Of a stretch of 64,000 bases of DNA, positions 1 through 8,110 are shown in pieces. The translations under genes and the position numbers were made by a program. This DNA is from Oscillibacter sp. (GTDB taxonomy: Bacteria; Bacillota; Clostridia; Oscillospirales; Oscillospiraceae), in NCBI GenBank assembly GCA_014799925.1, contig JAAVHC010000042.1:12322-76321 (forward strand), read 5' to 3'. Position 1 is the first letter of the stretch; each line of letters starts with the position of its first letter. The notes beneath the pieces are model-generated. The model was not told the origin of the DNA, searched no databases, and worked only from the letters and a program-made list of their open reading frames with translations.

Positions 1-1
1 G

Positions 2-118
2 GCAAAACCTCCTGCCGATGGGAGCGAACGTGATTTTACCTCGTCTGACCACATTACAGACAGCATTCGGGACCTCATTCCGCAGGTGAGGCAGGAGGGA
101 TCAACCGATGGAGGATGA
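2..118 (+). CDS. 3' end of a gene that starts before the window
   Basis: An open frame runs from the first bases to a TGA at 116-118 and overlaps the ATG of the next gene by 11 bases. About 38 residues are visible, polar and without a recognisable motif. The overlap and shared strand suggest translational coupling with the element genes downstream. The product cannot be named. Confidence 0.5.
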   Translation, partial: AKPPADGSERDFTSSDHITDSIRDLIPQVRQEGSTDGG

Positions 119-749
119 GAAATGTTTGTTGCCAGAGGAAGATTCATCCGGCAATTTTTTAGATGCCGGTTATGAAGTTGTCCGCAGTCAGTTCTTTTCT
201 CAAAGCGCTGAACCGGCGGTTACTTTTGGTAGACAGAAAATGTGGGTCAACAGCGTATGCCTGACAAAACTTCCAGAGGCAAATCATATACAAATTCTGG
301 TCAATAGAGATACAAAGACGCTCACGCTGCGCCCCAGTCAGGAGAATGTTGCGGATGCCCTTCCATGGTGTTCTACCGGAAACAGGAAGCGAAAACCGCG
401 GAGGCTGTCCTGCCCCGTGTTCTTTGCAATGGTTTGCGCACTCATGAAATGGAACCCCGACTATCGGTATCGGATTATAGGAAAGCGTTTATGTGAAAAC
501 GAAGAGGAATTGCTGGCATTTGATCTGAGATTGGCGGAGGCCTATGCCTATGGAGATCATGCAGCGCAGCGATGTACGCCGCGTTTTCCATCCGATTGGC
601 GTGACAGATTTGGCATACCCGCAGCAGAGCATGGCATAGAACCGCTGATCCACATTTTTGATGAATATGCCGTTTTTGAATTGGACCCTCCCGCAGTCAG
701 GCCAGATACGCCAACTATTCAGAAATTGGAAGGAGAGAATGAAGTTTGA
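108..749 (+). CDS. Hypothetical mobile-element protein, 213 aa
   Basis: I do not recognise a family. It is soluble, with no signal peptide or membrane segment, a basic patch near residues 92-99 (NRKRKPRR) and an acidic tail. It starts inside the end of the preceding frame, and its stop overlaps the next start (ATGA-type overlap at 746-749), so it belongs to one operon with the ParB-like and DUF6551 genes. That context places it in the accessory load of a clostridial integrative element. Reality of the gene is likely; function is unknown. Confidence 0.6.
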   Translation: MEDEKCLLPEEDSSGNFLDAGYEVVRSQFFSQSAEPAVTFGRQKMWVNSVCLTKLPEANHIQILVNRDTKTLTLRPSQENVADALPWCSTGNRKRKPRRLSCPVFFAMVCALMKWNPDYRYRIIGKRLCENEEELLAFDLRLAEAYAYGDHAAQRCTPRFPSDWRDRFGIPAAEHGIEPLIHIFDEYAVFELDPPAVRPDTPTIQKLEGENEV

Positions 750-1705
750 TAGATTCCGGTGCCAGGAAGCTATACACCTTAAAAATCCGCGAAGAATACC
801 GTCAGATGGTACTGCCATCCGGTGGGGACGAAATCAAACGATTGGAGGAACATATCCGCCGTTTTGGCTGTGGAGAGCCAATATCCGTCTGGAGCGGACG
901 TTTGCTGGTGGATTATGACCGGTATGCGATATTTCACCGCCTGCGCGTCCCCTTCCGCATCATAAACAATTCAGCCAGAAACAGCGAGGAGGTGATCGAG
1001 TGGATCTGCCGCAGTCAGCTCCAACGGACAGATCTCACCGATGCCATGAGACGCTATCTTATTGGGCGGCAATTTCTTTCCTTAAAGCTGCTCGGCGCAC
1101 ACTATGCAGCTTCCGCACCGTCACCCGCGAGAAACCGCCGGGCGTCACCCGCCGGTGCGCCTAAGTATGAATCCACCCCGATCCGGATACGGGAGAGACT
1201 TGGAAAGTTGTATCATATCAGGCAGGAAACCATAGAGCGATACGCGGCATATGCGAAGGCAATAGACGTTGTGCGTACCGCCGCGCCGGATCTTGCCGAA
1301 GGACTGCTGTCCGGACGCCTGTGGCTGACTGTTGACCGGATTCTGGAATTGCCGCGTAAAGCTCCGGAGGAAATCCGAAAACTGAACACGGTTCTGAGCG
1401 GCGGCACGGAACTTACAGGCGAAGACGATTCGCTGAATGACTTTTTCCCCGCGAAGCAGAAAAGCCCTGACTCTCCATCGCTGCCGTCCGTTTCCGTCAA
1501 AGATATGCCAAGCTATGATCCGGACGCGGAAATCGCCAGCCTTACGCTGACAATCCCGACATGGGTCAGTTCCATGCGGCGGGTAAACAGCGATGTGGAT
1601 TTTGCCGCAGTTTCCGCCGACGCAAAGCACGCGGCGAGAAAAGAACTTGTCCTGCTGAAAAACGAAGTGGAGGCCGTCCTTCACCACATAAAAAGGGAGG
1701 GGTAG
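746..1705 (+). CDS. ParB-like protein of an integrative element
   Basis: 319 aa. The first 110 residues read like a ParB N-terminal (ParB/Srx) fold: a stretch of the type usually used to state where to search (EEHIRRFG), a substrate-pocket-like segment around LLVDYDRYAIFHRLRVPF, and a helical segment SEEVIEWICRSQLQR. The middle (about residues 150-215) looks helical and may bind DNA. The last third is linker and coiled helix. Start and stop overlap or abut its neighbours (4-base overlap upstream, 2-base gap downstream). Such proteins accompany DUF6551 proteins on clostridial mobile elements; partition or regulation is inferred, not shown. Confidence 0.6.
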   Translation: MIDSGARKLYTLKIREEYRQMVLPSGGDEIKRLEEHIRRFGCGEPISVWSGRLLVDYDRYAIFHRLRVPFRIINNSARNSEEVIEWICRSQLQRTDLTDAMRRYLIGRQFLSLKLLGAHYAASAPSPARNRRASPAGAPKYESTPIRIRERLGKLYHIRQETIERYAAYAKAIDVVRTAAPDLAEGLLSGRLWLTVDRILELPRKAPEEIRKLNTVLSGGTELTGEDDSLNDFFPAKQKSPDSPSLPSVSVKDMPSYDPDAEIASLTLTIPTWVSSMRRVNSDVDFAAVSADAKHAARKELVLLKNEVEAVLHHIKREG

Positions 1706-1707
1706 GG

Positions 1708-2580
1708 ATGGAAGATTACAGCGCCTTTGTTCCTGACGTACATTTTGAAAAAATACCCATCAGAAATTTAGTTTCCAACCAGACATATCAGCGCAACCTG
1801 TCCATCGCGCATATTCAGAAGACCGCCGAGAATTTTGACGTACATCAAATCAACCCTGTCAAGGTCAGCCGTCGCGGCGGAATCAACTATGTATTCAACG
1901 GACAGCATACCATTGAGATCGTGGCCGCTGTGTCCGGTTCACGGGACACCCCCGTCTGGTGCATGGTGTACGATGGTATGGGTTACACAGAGGAGGCGGA
2001 TACTTTTGCCAAACAGCAGAAATTCGTAAAACCGTTGATGCCCTATGAGATCTTCATGGCAAATATCGAGGCGGGCAATGACGATCAGATCCTGATCAAG
2101 AGCCTGGTAGAATCCTACCAGCTACGGATTTCCTCCAGCAAGGGACCAAATTGCGTATGCGCTATTTCCACGGTGGAATCCATTTACCACCGGTATGGTC
2201 TTAATACGCTGGATCGCGCTTTGCGGCTGTGTGTTGCGTCCTGGGAGGGGGACCCGGACTCGCTGACTGCCAATATGATCAAAGGAGCTGCACTTTTGAT
2301 CACGGCTTACGGTGACAGCCTGCGTGACGACCTGTTTCAGGAAAAAGTCGGAAAATTCTCATCAAGAGAGATCAGCCGCAGTGCGCGGGAGCGGAAAATG
2401 GGTTCCATGGGTTATGCGGAAGTCATGCTGGCCGCCTATAACAAAAAGACTCGCTACCCACTGCGCTGGTCGCAGCTGCACGAGCTGCAATCGCAGCGTA
2501 TTTGCGCTGCGGAAGCCGATGGGGGCGGCGATGATGCAGTTGGAGAGGAAGCCACGCCTATAAACGCAGGCAGTGATTGA
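1708..2580 (+). CDS. DUF6551 family ParB-like protein
   Basis: 290 aa from the ATG preceded by a GGGAGGGG ribosome site; a longer frame begins at 1561 but would overlap the upstream gene by 145 bases. Family hallmarks seen: NLVSNQTYQRNLS near residue 20, INPVKVSRRGGINYVFNGQH near residue 50 (the ParB-like core), DTPVWCMVYD near 80 and KKTRYPLRW near 250. DUF6551 proteins are common on clostridial integrative elements and carry a ParB-type fold; the biochemical role is not established. It ends the operon and is followed by a strong hairpin. Confidence 0.8.
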   Translation: MEDYSAFVPDVHFEKIPIRNLVSNQTYQRNLSIAHIQKTAENFDVHQINPVKVSRRGGINYVFNGQHTIEIVAAVSGSRDTPVWCMVYDGMGYTEEADTFAKQQKFVKPLMPYEIFMANIEAGNDDQILIKSLVESYQLRISSSKGPNCVCAISTVESIYHRYGLNTLDRALRLCVASWEGDPDSLTANMIKGAALLITAYGDSLRDDLFQEKVGKFSSREISRSARERKMGSMGYAEVMLAAYNKKTRYPLRWSQLHELQSQRICAAEADGGGDDAVGEEATPINAGSD

Positions 2581-2636
2581 TCCTGAAAATATGCCTTGGC
2601 TGCAATTTATAGACTTCCCTCTACATTCAAATAAAA

Positions 2637-2666
2637 AATGCCGGTTGGGTTTGCTCAACCGGCATT
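2637..2666 (+). terminator. Hairpin terminator after the DUF6551 gene
   Basis: Perfect 11-bp stem, AATGCCGGTTG pairing with CAACCGGCATT, around an 8-base loop, 56 bases after the stop. An A-run precedes it and only a weak T-tract follows, so it may act on either strand. Confidence 0.65.
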
Positions 2667-2708
2667 TGCTGTATAAAAACTTCATATAGTGAACCGAGGT
2701 GATGCAAG

Positions 2709-2903
2709 ATGGAAAGCCCACAGCGAGAATTGGTGAGCGTCCTGCTGGAGTGTGTTTTTTCCGCCGGGCTTATATCGAAAACCACCTATTCCGGCGCACT
2801 GGATTTGGTACATTCTTCAATAGACTTTCCGGACTTCTTCTGGTATCCTGTGTGCTTGACAGAGGAGGCGAATGTGCATGAATGTACACCGGATACGAAC
2901 TGA
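2709..2903 (+). CDS. Small element protein upstream of recombinase, 64 aa
   Basis: The start ATG has GAGGTGATG eight bases upstream, and the frame overlaps the recombinase start at 2872. It is helical at the N-terminus (ESPQRELVSVLLECVF) with no known domain. Short ORFs of this kind sit just before large serine recombinases on clostridial elements. I consider it a real small gene of unknown function, perhaps translationally coupled to the recombinase. Confidence 0.5.
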   Translation: MESPQRELVSVLLECVFSAGLISKTTYSGALDLVHSSIDFPDFFWYPVCLTEEANVHECTPDTN

Positions 2904-3110
2904 GATGCGGATGGGGAAGTCCATCTATGACCTTCCCCTCCGGGTGACCTTTTACGCCAGAGTTTCTACCGATAAGGACGAACAACTCAACAGCCTGGAG
3001 AACCAGGTGCAGTATTATACCGAATTTATCCAGAGCAAACCAAACTGGACATACTGTTCCGGATATATCGACGAGGGCATTTCCGGTACAAGCACAAAAA
3101 AGCGGGATAT

Positions 3111-3239
3111 CTCCTTCGTGATGATGAAGTCAAACCGCCCCGCTTTGGCGTCCCTTATCATCCGATTGAAGCTATCCCGCTTTTTGGTGCTTGTGCCGCT
3201 GATGCCTTCATCGATGTACCCTTCTATATAAGTCCAGTT
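3111..3239 (-). pseudogene. Inverted fragment of a second serine recombinase
   Basis: On the minus strand this encodes NWTYIEGYIDEGISGTSTKK followed by RDSFNRMIRDAKAGRFD and IITKE, the continuation of the recombinase catalytic domain. The matching plus-strand segment at about 3040-3110 encodes nearly the same residues with many synonymous differences, so this is a piece of a different recombinase gene rather than a fold-back copy. Confidence 0.75.
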
Positions 3240-3242
3240 GGC

Positions 3243-3344
3243 ACAGACTGATTGATGATAATTCGTCCAACCCAGTATCTGCTGATTCAGCTTTTCAATC
3301 AGGATTTTCTGTTTCCATGCCTTGCCGCGTCTTTCTCTCTGTGA
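3243..3344 (-). pseudogene. Group II intron reverse transcriptase remnant
   Basis: Minus-strand translation gives KAWKQKILIEKLNQQILGW then TNYHQSVC. This resembles the LNP...RGWxNYH segment at the maturase (X) domain of group II intron-encoded proteins. Only about 34 codons remain, directly abutting the inverted recombinase fragment. Identification rests on this motif alone. Confidence 0.55.
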
Positions 3345-3553
3345 CAGGATAAAAGTATTGTGCGAGAAATCCTCCCGCAAAGCTGACCCGCGAAATCCTT
3401 ATTGAGCTGGTAGACCACATCAAGGTTTACGAAAACGGCAATATCAGCGTCAAGTTCAAGTTTGCGGACGAGTTCCGCAAGACTGCCGAGTACATTGAAA
3501 TCAACACAAGCAACCCCGCCAAAGCATAAATCCCTTTGACAGTGTGTTTTCCT

Positions 3554-3572
3554 GATAGGATGCAATCCTATC
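3554..3572. terminator. Short hairpin after recombinase remnant
   Basis: Perfect 8-bp inverted repeat GATAGGAT / ATCCTATC with a 3-base loop, 24 bases after the recombinase C-terminal stop and followed by a pyrimidine-rich tract. It is probably the old terminator of the element. Confidence 0.4.
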
Positions 3573-3765
3573 CTCTGTTTGTCTGCTCTATGGGGAGCAT
3601 ATCAGTTCCTGATAAAAACAAAATTACTGTTCACATTTTTACTGGTCATCTGCGTGTCCGTATGGTATGATATGGATAGAGAGGCGCCGATTACCATATT
3701 GATTGAGGAGGTTGTGACCATGGACGATTTTGAAAACGCAAAGGTTCGCGTAGCGCAGGGGGTGG

Positions 3766-4055
3766 CTTCAGGGCTATACGGAGGACAGGCTGCCCGTGTT
3801 CATCTGGATCCACGGCGGCTGCGAGGTGGTGTGCGACGGCTCCGGCTTCTGCGCCTCCGGCGATCCCAACGGCGAGGACCGGCCCCAGTGGAAGAAATAC
3901 GCTGAAGCATTCGATATCTGCCGGCTGTGCAGCGACACCCGCATGATCCCACGGGAGCAGCTGGAGAAGTACCCTGCTACTTTTATGACAGGCTGACCAC
4001 CGACAACTATACGGTTTCTCTGTTCGGCCTGCCCCATTTCACATCGAAAGGATAA
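3766..4055 (+). pseudogene. Frameshifted, 5'-truncated gene of unknown family
   Basis: Two frames must be joined to give a protein-like product: one from about 3769 reading GYTEDRLPVFIWIHGGCEVV and on to EQLEKY, then, after a shift near 3973-3978, YFYDRLTTDNYTVSLFGLPH to a TAA at 4053-4055. It ends 8 bases before the kinase start, as an operon partner would. An ATG with a good ribosome site at 3720 (GAGGAGG upstream) leads into a third frame for only about 18 plausible codons. The gene may have been damaged when the adjacent element decayed, or the frameshifts may be sequence errors. I do not recognise the family. Confidence 0.5.
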
Positions 4056-4063
4056 AGACTGCT

Positions 4064-5014
4064 ATGGATAAGAACGCGATCAACCGGGCGGCCGAAGCGC
4101 TGCCCCAGTGGACCCCTCCGGCGGTGAGCGGCGGCATTCCCCACGGAGACATGCCGGGAGATAAGGTGGAGATCAACCAGGGGCACATTGACAAGGCAAA
4201 CACCATCTTCCCTCTGCTGGTCCCCCTGGCCGTCGAGGCGGCGGCGCAGACGGGCCGGGCGGTCGTCGCCGTGTGCGGCGGCTCCGGCGTGGGCAAGTCC
4301 GAGACCGCCAGCCTGCTCAGCCACTACTTCCGCAGCGCCGGGGTGGGCGCGTACACCCTCTCCGGCGACAACTATCCCCGCAGGATCCCCATGTACAACG
4401 ATGCCGAGCGGGTCCGGATCTTCCGGGTGGGCGGTATGCGCGGTATGCTGGAGGCCGGGGCCTACACCGCTGTCGCGAGCGTGGAGCTCCATGCGCTGTG
4501 GACGGCGGAGACCGATGCCGATCCCCATGAGGCTGCGGGCCGGGATTGGCTGCGGGTCTATCAGGCGGAGGGCCGGAAGGCCCTGGCCGAATACCTGGGC
4601 ACCCCCGCCGAGCAGGACTATGGCGAGCTGAGCGCCATCATCGCCAGATTCAAGGCGGGGGATGACACGCTGATGCTCAAGCGCATGGGCCGCACTGAGG
4701 ACGAGCGGTGGTACGAGGCGGTGGATGTCTCGCAGACCAGCGTGCTGGTCATCGAGTGGACCCACGGCAACAGCGATTTCCTCCAGGGCGTGGACATTCC
4801 CGTGCTGCTCAACAGCACCCCCGAAGAGACCCGCGCCCATCGCCGCTCCCGCGCCCGGGACGGCAAGACCGATTCCGCCTTCACCACCATGGTTCTGGAG
4901 ATCGAACAGGCGGAACTGGACAGCTGCGCCCACAAGGCGAAAATCATCATTTCCAAGAGCGGCGAGGTGCTGACCTATGACCAGTACCGCCGTCTCATGG
5001 GGCAGGAGGGCTGA
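4064..5014 (+). CDS. P-loop kinase (adenylylsulfate/uridine-kinase-like)
   Basis: 316 aa. A clear Walker A motif GGSGVGKS lies at residues 72-79 after a beta strand (AVVAVC), followed by a small-molecule-kinase-like stretch LSGDNYPRRIP near 100. The fold suggests a phosphotransferase acting on a nucleotide, sulfate or sugar-like substrate. No APS-kinase or glycerate-kinase signature lets me choose. It lies 3 bases upstream of a GH13 phosphorylase-like gene, so the two very likely form one operon and pathway, perhaps phosphorylating a substrate or product of that enzyme. Substrate is inferred only. Confidence 0.65.
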   Translation: MDKNAINRAAEALPQWTPPAVSGGIPHGDMPGDKVEINQGHIDKANTIFPLLVPLAVEAAAQTGRAVVAVCGGSGVGKSETASLLSHYFRSAGVGAYTLSGDNYPRRIPMYNDAERVRIFRVGGMRGMLEAGAYTAVASVELHALWTAETDADPHEAAGRDWLRVYQAEGRKALAEYLGTPAEQDYGELSAIIARFKAGDDTLMLKRMGRTEDERWYEAVDVSQTSVLVIEWTHGNSDFLQGVDIPVLLNSTPEETRAHRRSRARDGKTDSAFTTMVLEIEQAELDSCAHKAKIIISKSGEVLTYDQYRRLMGQEG

Positions 5015-5017
5015 CCG

Positions 5018-6556
5018 ATGACAAAACATGATCTGGGCGCCATGCTGAACGTCTACCCCGACAGCATCGGCAGCAATCTCAGCGGCGTTACCGCCATGCT
5101 GGAGCGGGAGGAGCTGAAAAACGCGTTTACTTCGCTCTACATACTGCCCAGCCTGTACCACTCTGACCTGGACCGGGGATTCTGCGTGGTGGACTACGAC
5201 CTGAACGAGGACCTGGCGGCGAAGAGCGACCTGGACGGCCTGCGGAAGCTGGGTATCGACCTGAAGCTGGACTTCGTGCTCAACCACGCCTCCGTCATGT
5301 CCCCTCAGTTCCAGGACCTGCTGGCGAAAGGGGAGCGGTCCGAGTATCTGGACTTTTTCATCGACTGGAATAAGTTCTGGGAGGGCTGCGGCGAGATGAC
5401 CGCGGAGGGATATATCCAGCCCGATCCCCGGTATATTGAGAAAATGTTCTTCCGCAAGCCGGGACTGCCCATCCTGATGGTGCGTTTCCCCGACGGCCGG
5501 GAGGTGCCTTACTGGAACACCTTCTATCAGAAGGTCTGGGAGGAAAACGGGGAGCGGAAGTACCTGGGCCAGATGGATCTGAACATCCGCTCGCCCAGGG
5601 TATGGGAATTCTATGAACAGACTCTGGCGAAGCTGGCCTCCTACGGCGCGCGGATCATCCGGCTGGACGCCTTCGCCTACGCGCCCAAGTCTCCCGGCAA
5701 GAAGAATTTCATGAACGAACCGGAGACCTGGGAGGTGCTGGAGCAGGTCCGCCGGCTGGCGGATCAGCACAGTCTGCGGCTGCTGCCGGAGATCCACGCC
5801 AGCTACGGCGAGGGCGTCTATAAAGTCATCGCCGCCAAGGGCTATACCACTTACGACTTCTTCCTGCCGGGCCTCATTATCGACGCCATGGAGCACCGCA
5901 CCGGCGAATATCTGGCCCGGTGGGCCAGGGAGCTGGTGGAGGAGAAGATTTCCACCGTGAACATGCTGGGCTGCCACGACGGCATCCCCATGCTGGACCT
6001 GAAGGGTCTGCTGTCCGACGAGCGGATCCAGGGTCTGATCGACGTTCTGGTGTCCCGGGGCGGCTATGTGAAGAACCTCCACGGCGCCAAGAACATGTAC
6101 TACCAGGTCAACGCCACCTACTACAGCGCCCTGGGGGAGGACGACCGGCGGATGCTGCTGGCCCGCGCGGTGCAGCTGTTCATGCCCGGAAAGCCCCAGG
6201 TGTGGTATCTCGATCTCTTCGCGGGCAGGAACGACTACGCCGCCATGGAGCGGGCCGGTAAGGACGGACACAAGGAGATCAACCGCTCCAACCTCACTTT
6301 CTCGGATATTGAGGAGCGGCTGGGGTTGGATGTGGTGCAGAAGCAGCTGGAGCTGCTCCGGATGCGGAACACCTTCGGCGCGTTCTCCCCGGAGGCCGCC
6401 GTCTCCGCCGAGGCGGAGGGCACGCATCTGGCGCTGAAATGGACCGCCGGGGGAGAGACCGCAATCCTCAATGCGGACTTCGCGGACTGCTCCTTCCGTA
6501 TCGCCATCCGGGATGACGATACGGGCGATGTAAAATTCGCGTTTGCGCAGGAATAG
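5018..6556 (+). CDS. GH13 sucrose-phosphorylase-like enzyme
   Basis: 512 aa, the usual length for GH13 subfamily 18 (sucrose, sucrose-6'-phosphate or glucosylglycerate phosphorylase). Catalytic residues are visible: nucleophile D217 in IIRLDAFAY, acid/base E258 in LLPEIH, transition-state stabiliser D321 in GCHDGIP. It would act in the cytoplasm, splitting a glucoside with phosphate to give glucose-1-phosphate. The subfamily contains several specificities that differ in the acceptor loop, so the aglycone is not assignable by eye. It is coupled to the P-loop kinase and followed by a strong terminator. Confidence 0.85.
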   Translation: MTKHDLGAMLNVYPDSIGSNLSGVTAMLEREELKNAFTSLYILPSLYHSDLDRGFCVVDYDLNEDLAAKSDLDGLRKLGIDLKLDFVLNHASVMSPQFQDLLAKGERSEYLDFFIDWNKFWEGCGEMTAEGYIQPDPRYIEKMFFRKPGLPILMVRFPDGREVPYWNTFYQKVWEENGERKYLGQMDLNIRSPRVWEFYEQTLAKLASYGARIIRLDAFAYAPKSPGKKNFMNEPETWEVLEQVRRLADQHSLRLLPEIHASYGEGVYKVIAAKGYTTYDFFLPGLIIDAMEHRTGEYLARWARELVEEKISTVNMLGCHDGIPMLDLKGLLSDERIQGLIDVLVSRGGYVKNLHGAKNMYYQVNATYYSALGEDDRRMLLARAVQLFMPGKPQVWYLDLFAGRNDYAAMERAGKDGHKEINRSNLTFSDIEERLGLDVVQKQLELLRMRNTFGAFSPEAAVSAEAEGTHLALKWTAGGETAILNADFADCSFRIAIRDDDTGDVKFAFAQE

Positions 6557-6618
6557 ACAAGTTGATTTGTGGACAGCTATTACTTCCGGCCTTAAAGCTC
6601 GGAAATAATATCGAGCAG

Positions 6619-6650
6619 GGTCAATGAGCATAGCAGTATGCTCATTGACC
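6619..6650 (+). terminator. Rho-independent terminator of kinase/GH13 operon
   Basis: Perfect 14-bp stem GGTCAATGAGCATA / TATGCTCATTGACC, 4-base loop GCAG, followed by TTTTA. It starts 63 bases after the GH13 stop. Confidence 0.9.
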
Positions 6651-6652
6651 TT

Positions 6653-6891
6653 TTATAGTCGAAGCAGTTGAAAAAGAGTATAGTGACCACAGTTCAGAAA
6701 CAGTAAGTTTAGGGCCGCCCTTTTCAAAGGGCGGTGGGTCCAGGCGTTAGGCGGCCAAAGGCCGCCCCAGCCCTAAGCCGCGCAAAGCGCGGCCCACGGG
6801 GCAAAGCCCTGGTGGGTTTGGGCGAAGCCCAACATTTACTTGTTCTCAACCGTTCTGACTATAAAGTTCGGCGGATCAAATGGGGCGGGGC
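6653..6891. repeat. Dispersed intergenic repeat interrupted by an insert
   Basis: The left half (about 6655-6680, TATAGTCGAAGCAGTTGAAA then AAGAGTA) and right half (about 6863-6891, AAGTTCGGCGGATCAAATGG then GGCGGGGC) match two contiguous blocks at 54697-54752. Here they are separated by about 180 bp that include a hairpin array. The 690-bp gap 6557-7246 holds no gene that I can support. Confidence 0.6.
6715..6832. repeat. Array of five GC-rich mini-hairpins
   Basis: Five consecutive stem-loops, most with an AAA or GAA apex: CCGCCCTTTTCAAAGGGCGG (6715-6734), GGCGGCCAAAGGCCGCC (6750-6766), GCCGCGCAAAGCGCGGC (6777-6793), GGGCAAAGCCC (6799-6809), TTGGGCGAAGCCCAA (6818-6832). There is no open frame of interest. 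It may be a REP-like or structured RNA element inserted in the flanking repeat. Confidence 0.7.
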
Positions 6892-7018
6892 GTTGCTGCC
6901 GTCCTGGACGGGCGCCGGCCCGCCTGTGCCCTTTGCCTTGCTTCGCTCCATTTTCCCTCGCCTCCTTTTTGCCCTTTCTCAACCGCGCCGGCTATATCGC
7001 CCGACAGATCAGAATGGA

Positions 7019-7071
7019 AAAAGCGTCCCCAGGGCAGCCATGAAATCACCGGCCGCTCTGGGGATGCTTTT
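7019..7071. terminator. Long imperfect hairpin, likely minus-strand terminator
   Basis: Arms AAAAGCGTCCCCAGGGC (7019-7035) and GCTCTGGGGATGCTTTT (7055-7071) pair over 17 bp with two mismatches. On the minus strand the stem is followed by a T-run, 176 bases after the GH43-like stop codon. It could work in both directions. Confidence 0.6.
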
Positions 7072-7246
7072 GGGTGAGAACGATTTTACTCTGTCCGCTG
7101 CAAGGGCGTTTTGTCATCTCTACTGCGTAAAATTTTTGAAACGGACAAACTTTTTCCTCTTTATATCCGTTATGTTCTGGCGCTTTATATCGCTGCTTGT
7201 GGCGCGAGTCTTTTTGCCTGCACAAGGTTCCGCGTTGGGGGTAAAA

Positions 7247-8098
7247 TCAAAAATCGGCGTATACCTGAATCTGTTCCTCCATTTTGATCAACTGAGGCCG
7301 CTCCAGAGGATGCTGATTTGGCTGATGGCAGATGAAGAAAAGCTGACCGTCAAAAGAGGAAAAAATCATCCCATGCCCGCCGTCACGGGAAATCAGCAGC
7401 TTAGGATGATGACGCCATTGTCCCAGCAGCAGGCCGTTAGAGGAGCAGGAAATTGCCTGGCAGTAAATTCCGTTTCTGCTGCTGGACCAGCACATCAGAA
7501 GCTTTCCTGATGGACCGCGGAATAGAAACGGGCCGTCCGTCACGTAATGCTCCGCGCCTTTGTCTGCCCAGTCTGGCTCGGACGCCCGAAACAGCACTAC
7601 AGGATCCCCCGCGGCGGCGCGCAGATCTTCCCGCAGCGGCATGGCGCACATTTCGCCGTCCTTCACTTGCAGCCATTCGTGACAGAATACCATATAAGGC
7701 GTTCCGTTTTCCACATACAGCGTTCCGTCCAGGCATTCCCAATCTCTGGGGGTCACAGGACCGTCGCTGTAGGGAAGGAACGGTCCGATGGGGGCGTCCG
7801 CCGCAAGAATCTGCGTGCCGCGGCACTGATCCCCGCTCTTGAAACTGGCAAACATGAAGTAACGCCCGCAATAGAGATGGACCTCCGGAGCCCAGAAATT
7901 CCGGTCCGCCCAGAAGCCGTCCGGCCTGGTAAAGGCCGGGAAGGGCCCGTTCCATTCCGTCAAATTCATACTGGTATATACGTCAAACCCATCGGCCCTG
8001 CCCCAGCAGGTCGCGCCTCTTGTTCCATAGAGGTAATAGATTCCCTTGTCCGGCAGGATAAACGGGTCGCGCAAATGAATTTCAGATAACCGCATCAT
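7247..8098 (-). CDS. GH43-like glycosidase
   Basis: 283 aa, no signal peptide. It has the five-blade beta-propeller hallmarks of GH43/GH32-type enzymes: an N-terminal RDPFILPDKGIYYLYGT with the likely catalytic base D11, FWAPEVHLYCGRYFMF near 65-85 and CLDGTLYVENG near 120. The likely acid is a glutamate in WAPEVH or a later TDGPF segment. It would cleave alpha-L-arabinofuranosides or beta-xylosides or similar in the cytoplasm. A GGGGAG site precedes the double ATG. It is the downstream partner of the GH38 mannosidase, with a 12-base gap. Confidence 0.75.
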   Translation of the reverse strand: MMRLSEIHLRDPFILPDKGIYYLYGTRGATCWGRADGFDVYTSMNLTEWNGPFPAFTRPDGFWADRNFWAPEVHLYCGRYFMFASFKSGDQCRGTQILAADAPIGPFLPYSDGPVTPRDWECLDGTLYVENGTPYMVFCHEWLQVKDGEMCAMPLREDLRAAAGDPVVLFRASEPDWADKGAEHYVTDGPFLFRGPSGKLLMCWSSSRNGIYCQAISCSSNGLLLGQWRHHPKLLISRDGGHGMIFSSFDGQLFFICHQPNQHPLERPQLIKMEEQIQVYADF

Positions 8099-8110
8099 AT
8101 TTCTCCCCGT

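Larger units (their letters stand above)
2872..3529 (+). pseudogene. Serine site-specific recombinase, internally destroyed
   Basis: The 5' part (2872-3110) encodes the N-terminus of a large serine recombinase: FYARVSTDKDEQ, with the catalytic serine of the ARVS motif, then SLENQVQYY and YIDEGISGTS. A GAGGAGG site precedes the ATG. At 3111 the sequence switches into an inverted fragment of another recombinase and the frame stops at 3231. The true C-terminal end reappears in another frame at about 3377-3529 (LTREILIELVDHIKVYENG ... NPAKA). The central catalytic and DNA-binding region of several hundred codons is missing. It cannot make an active enzyme. Confidence 0.8.

Noticed and set aside
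3536..3720. TTGACA at 3536 as promoter of the kinase operon
   Set aside because: The nearest -10-like box is only 13 bases away and overlaps the hairpin at 3554; no convincing pair was found.
4007..6631. 874-codon open frame on the minus strand opposite the kinase and GH13 genes
   Set aside because: It is a shadow of GC-rich codon use in two well-identified plus-strand genes and has no family motif or ribosome site.
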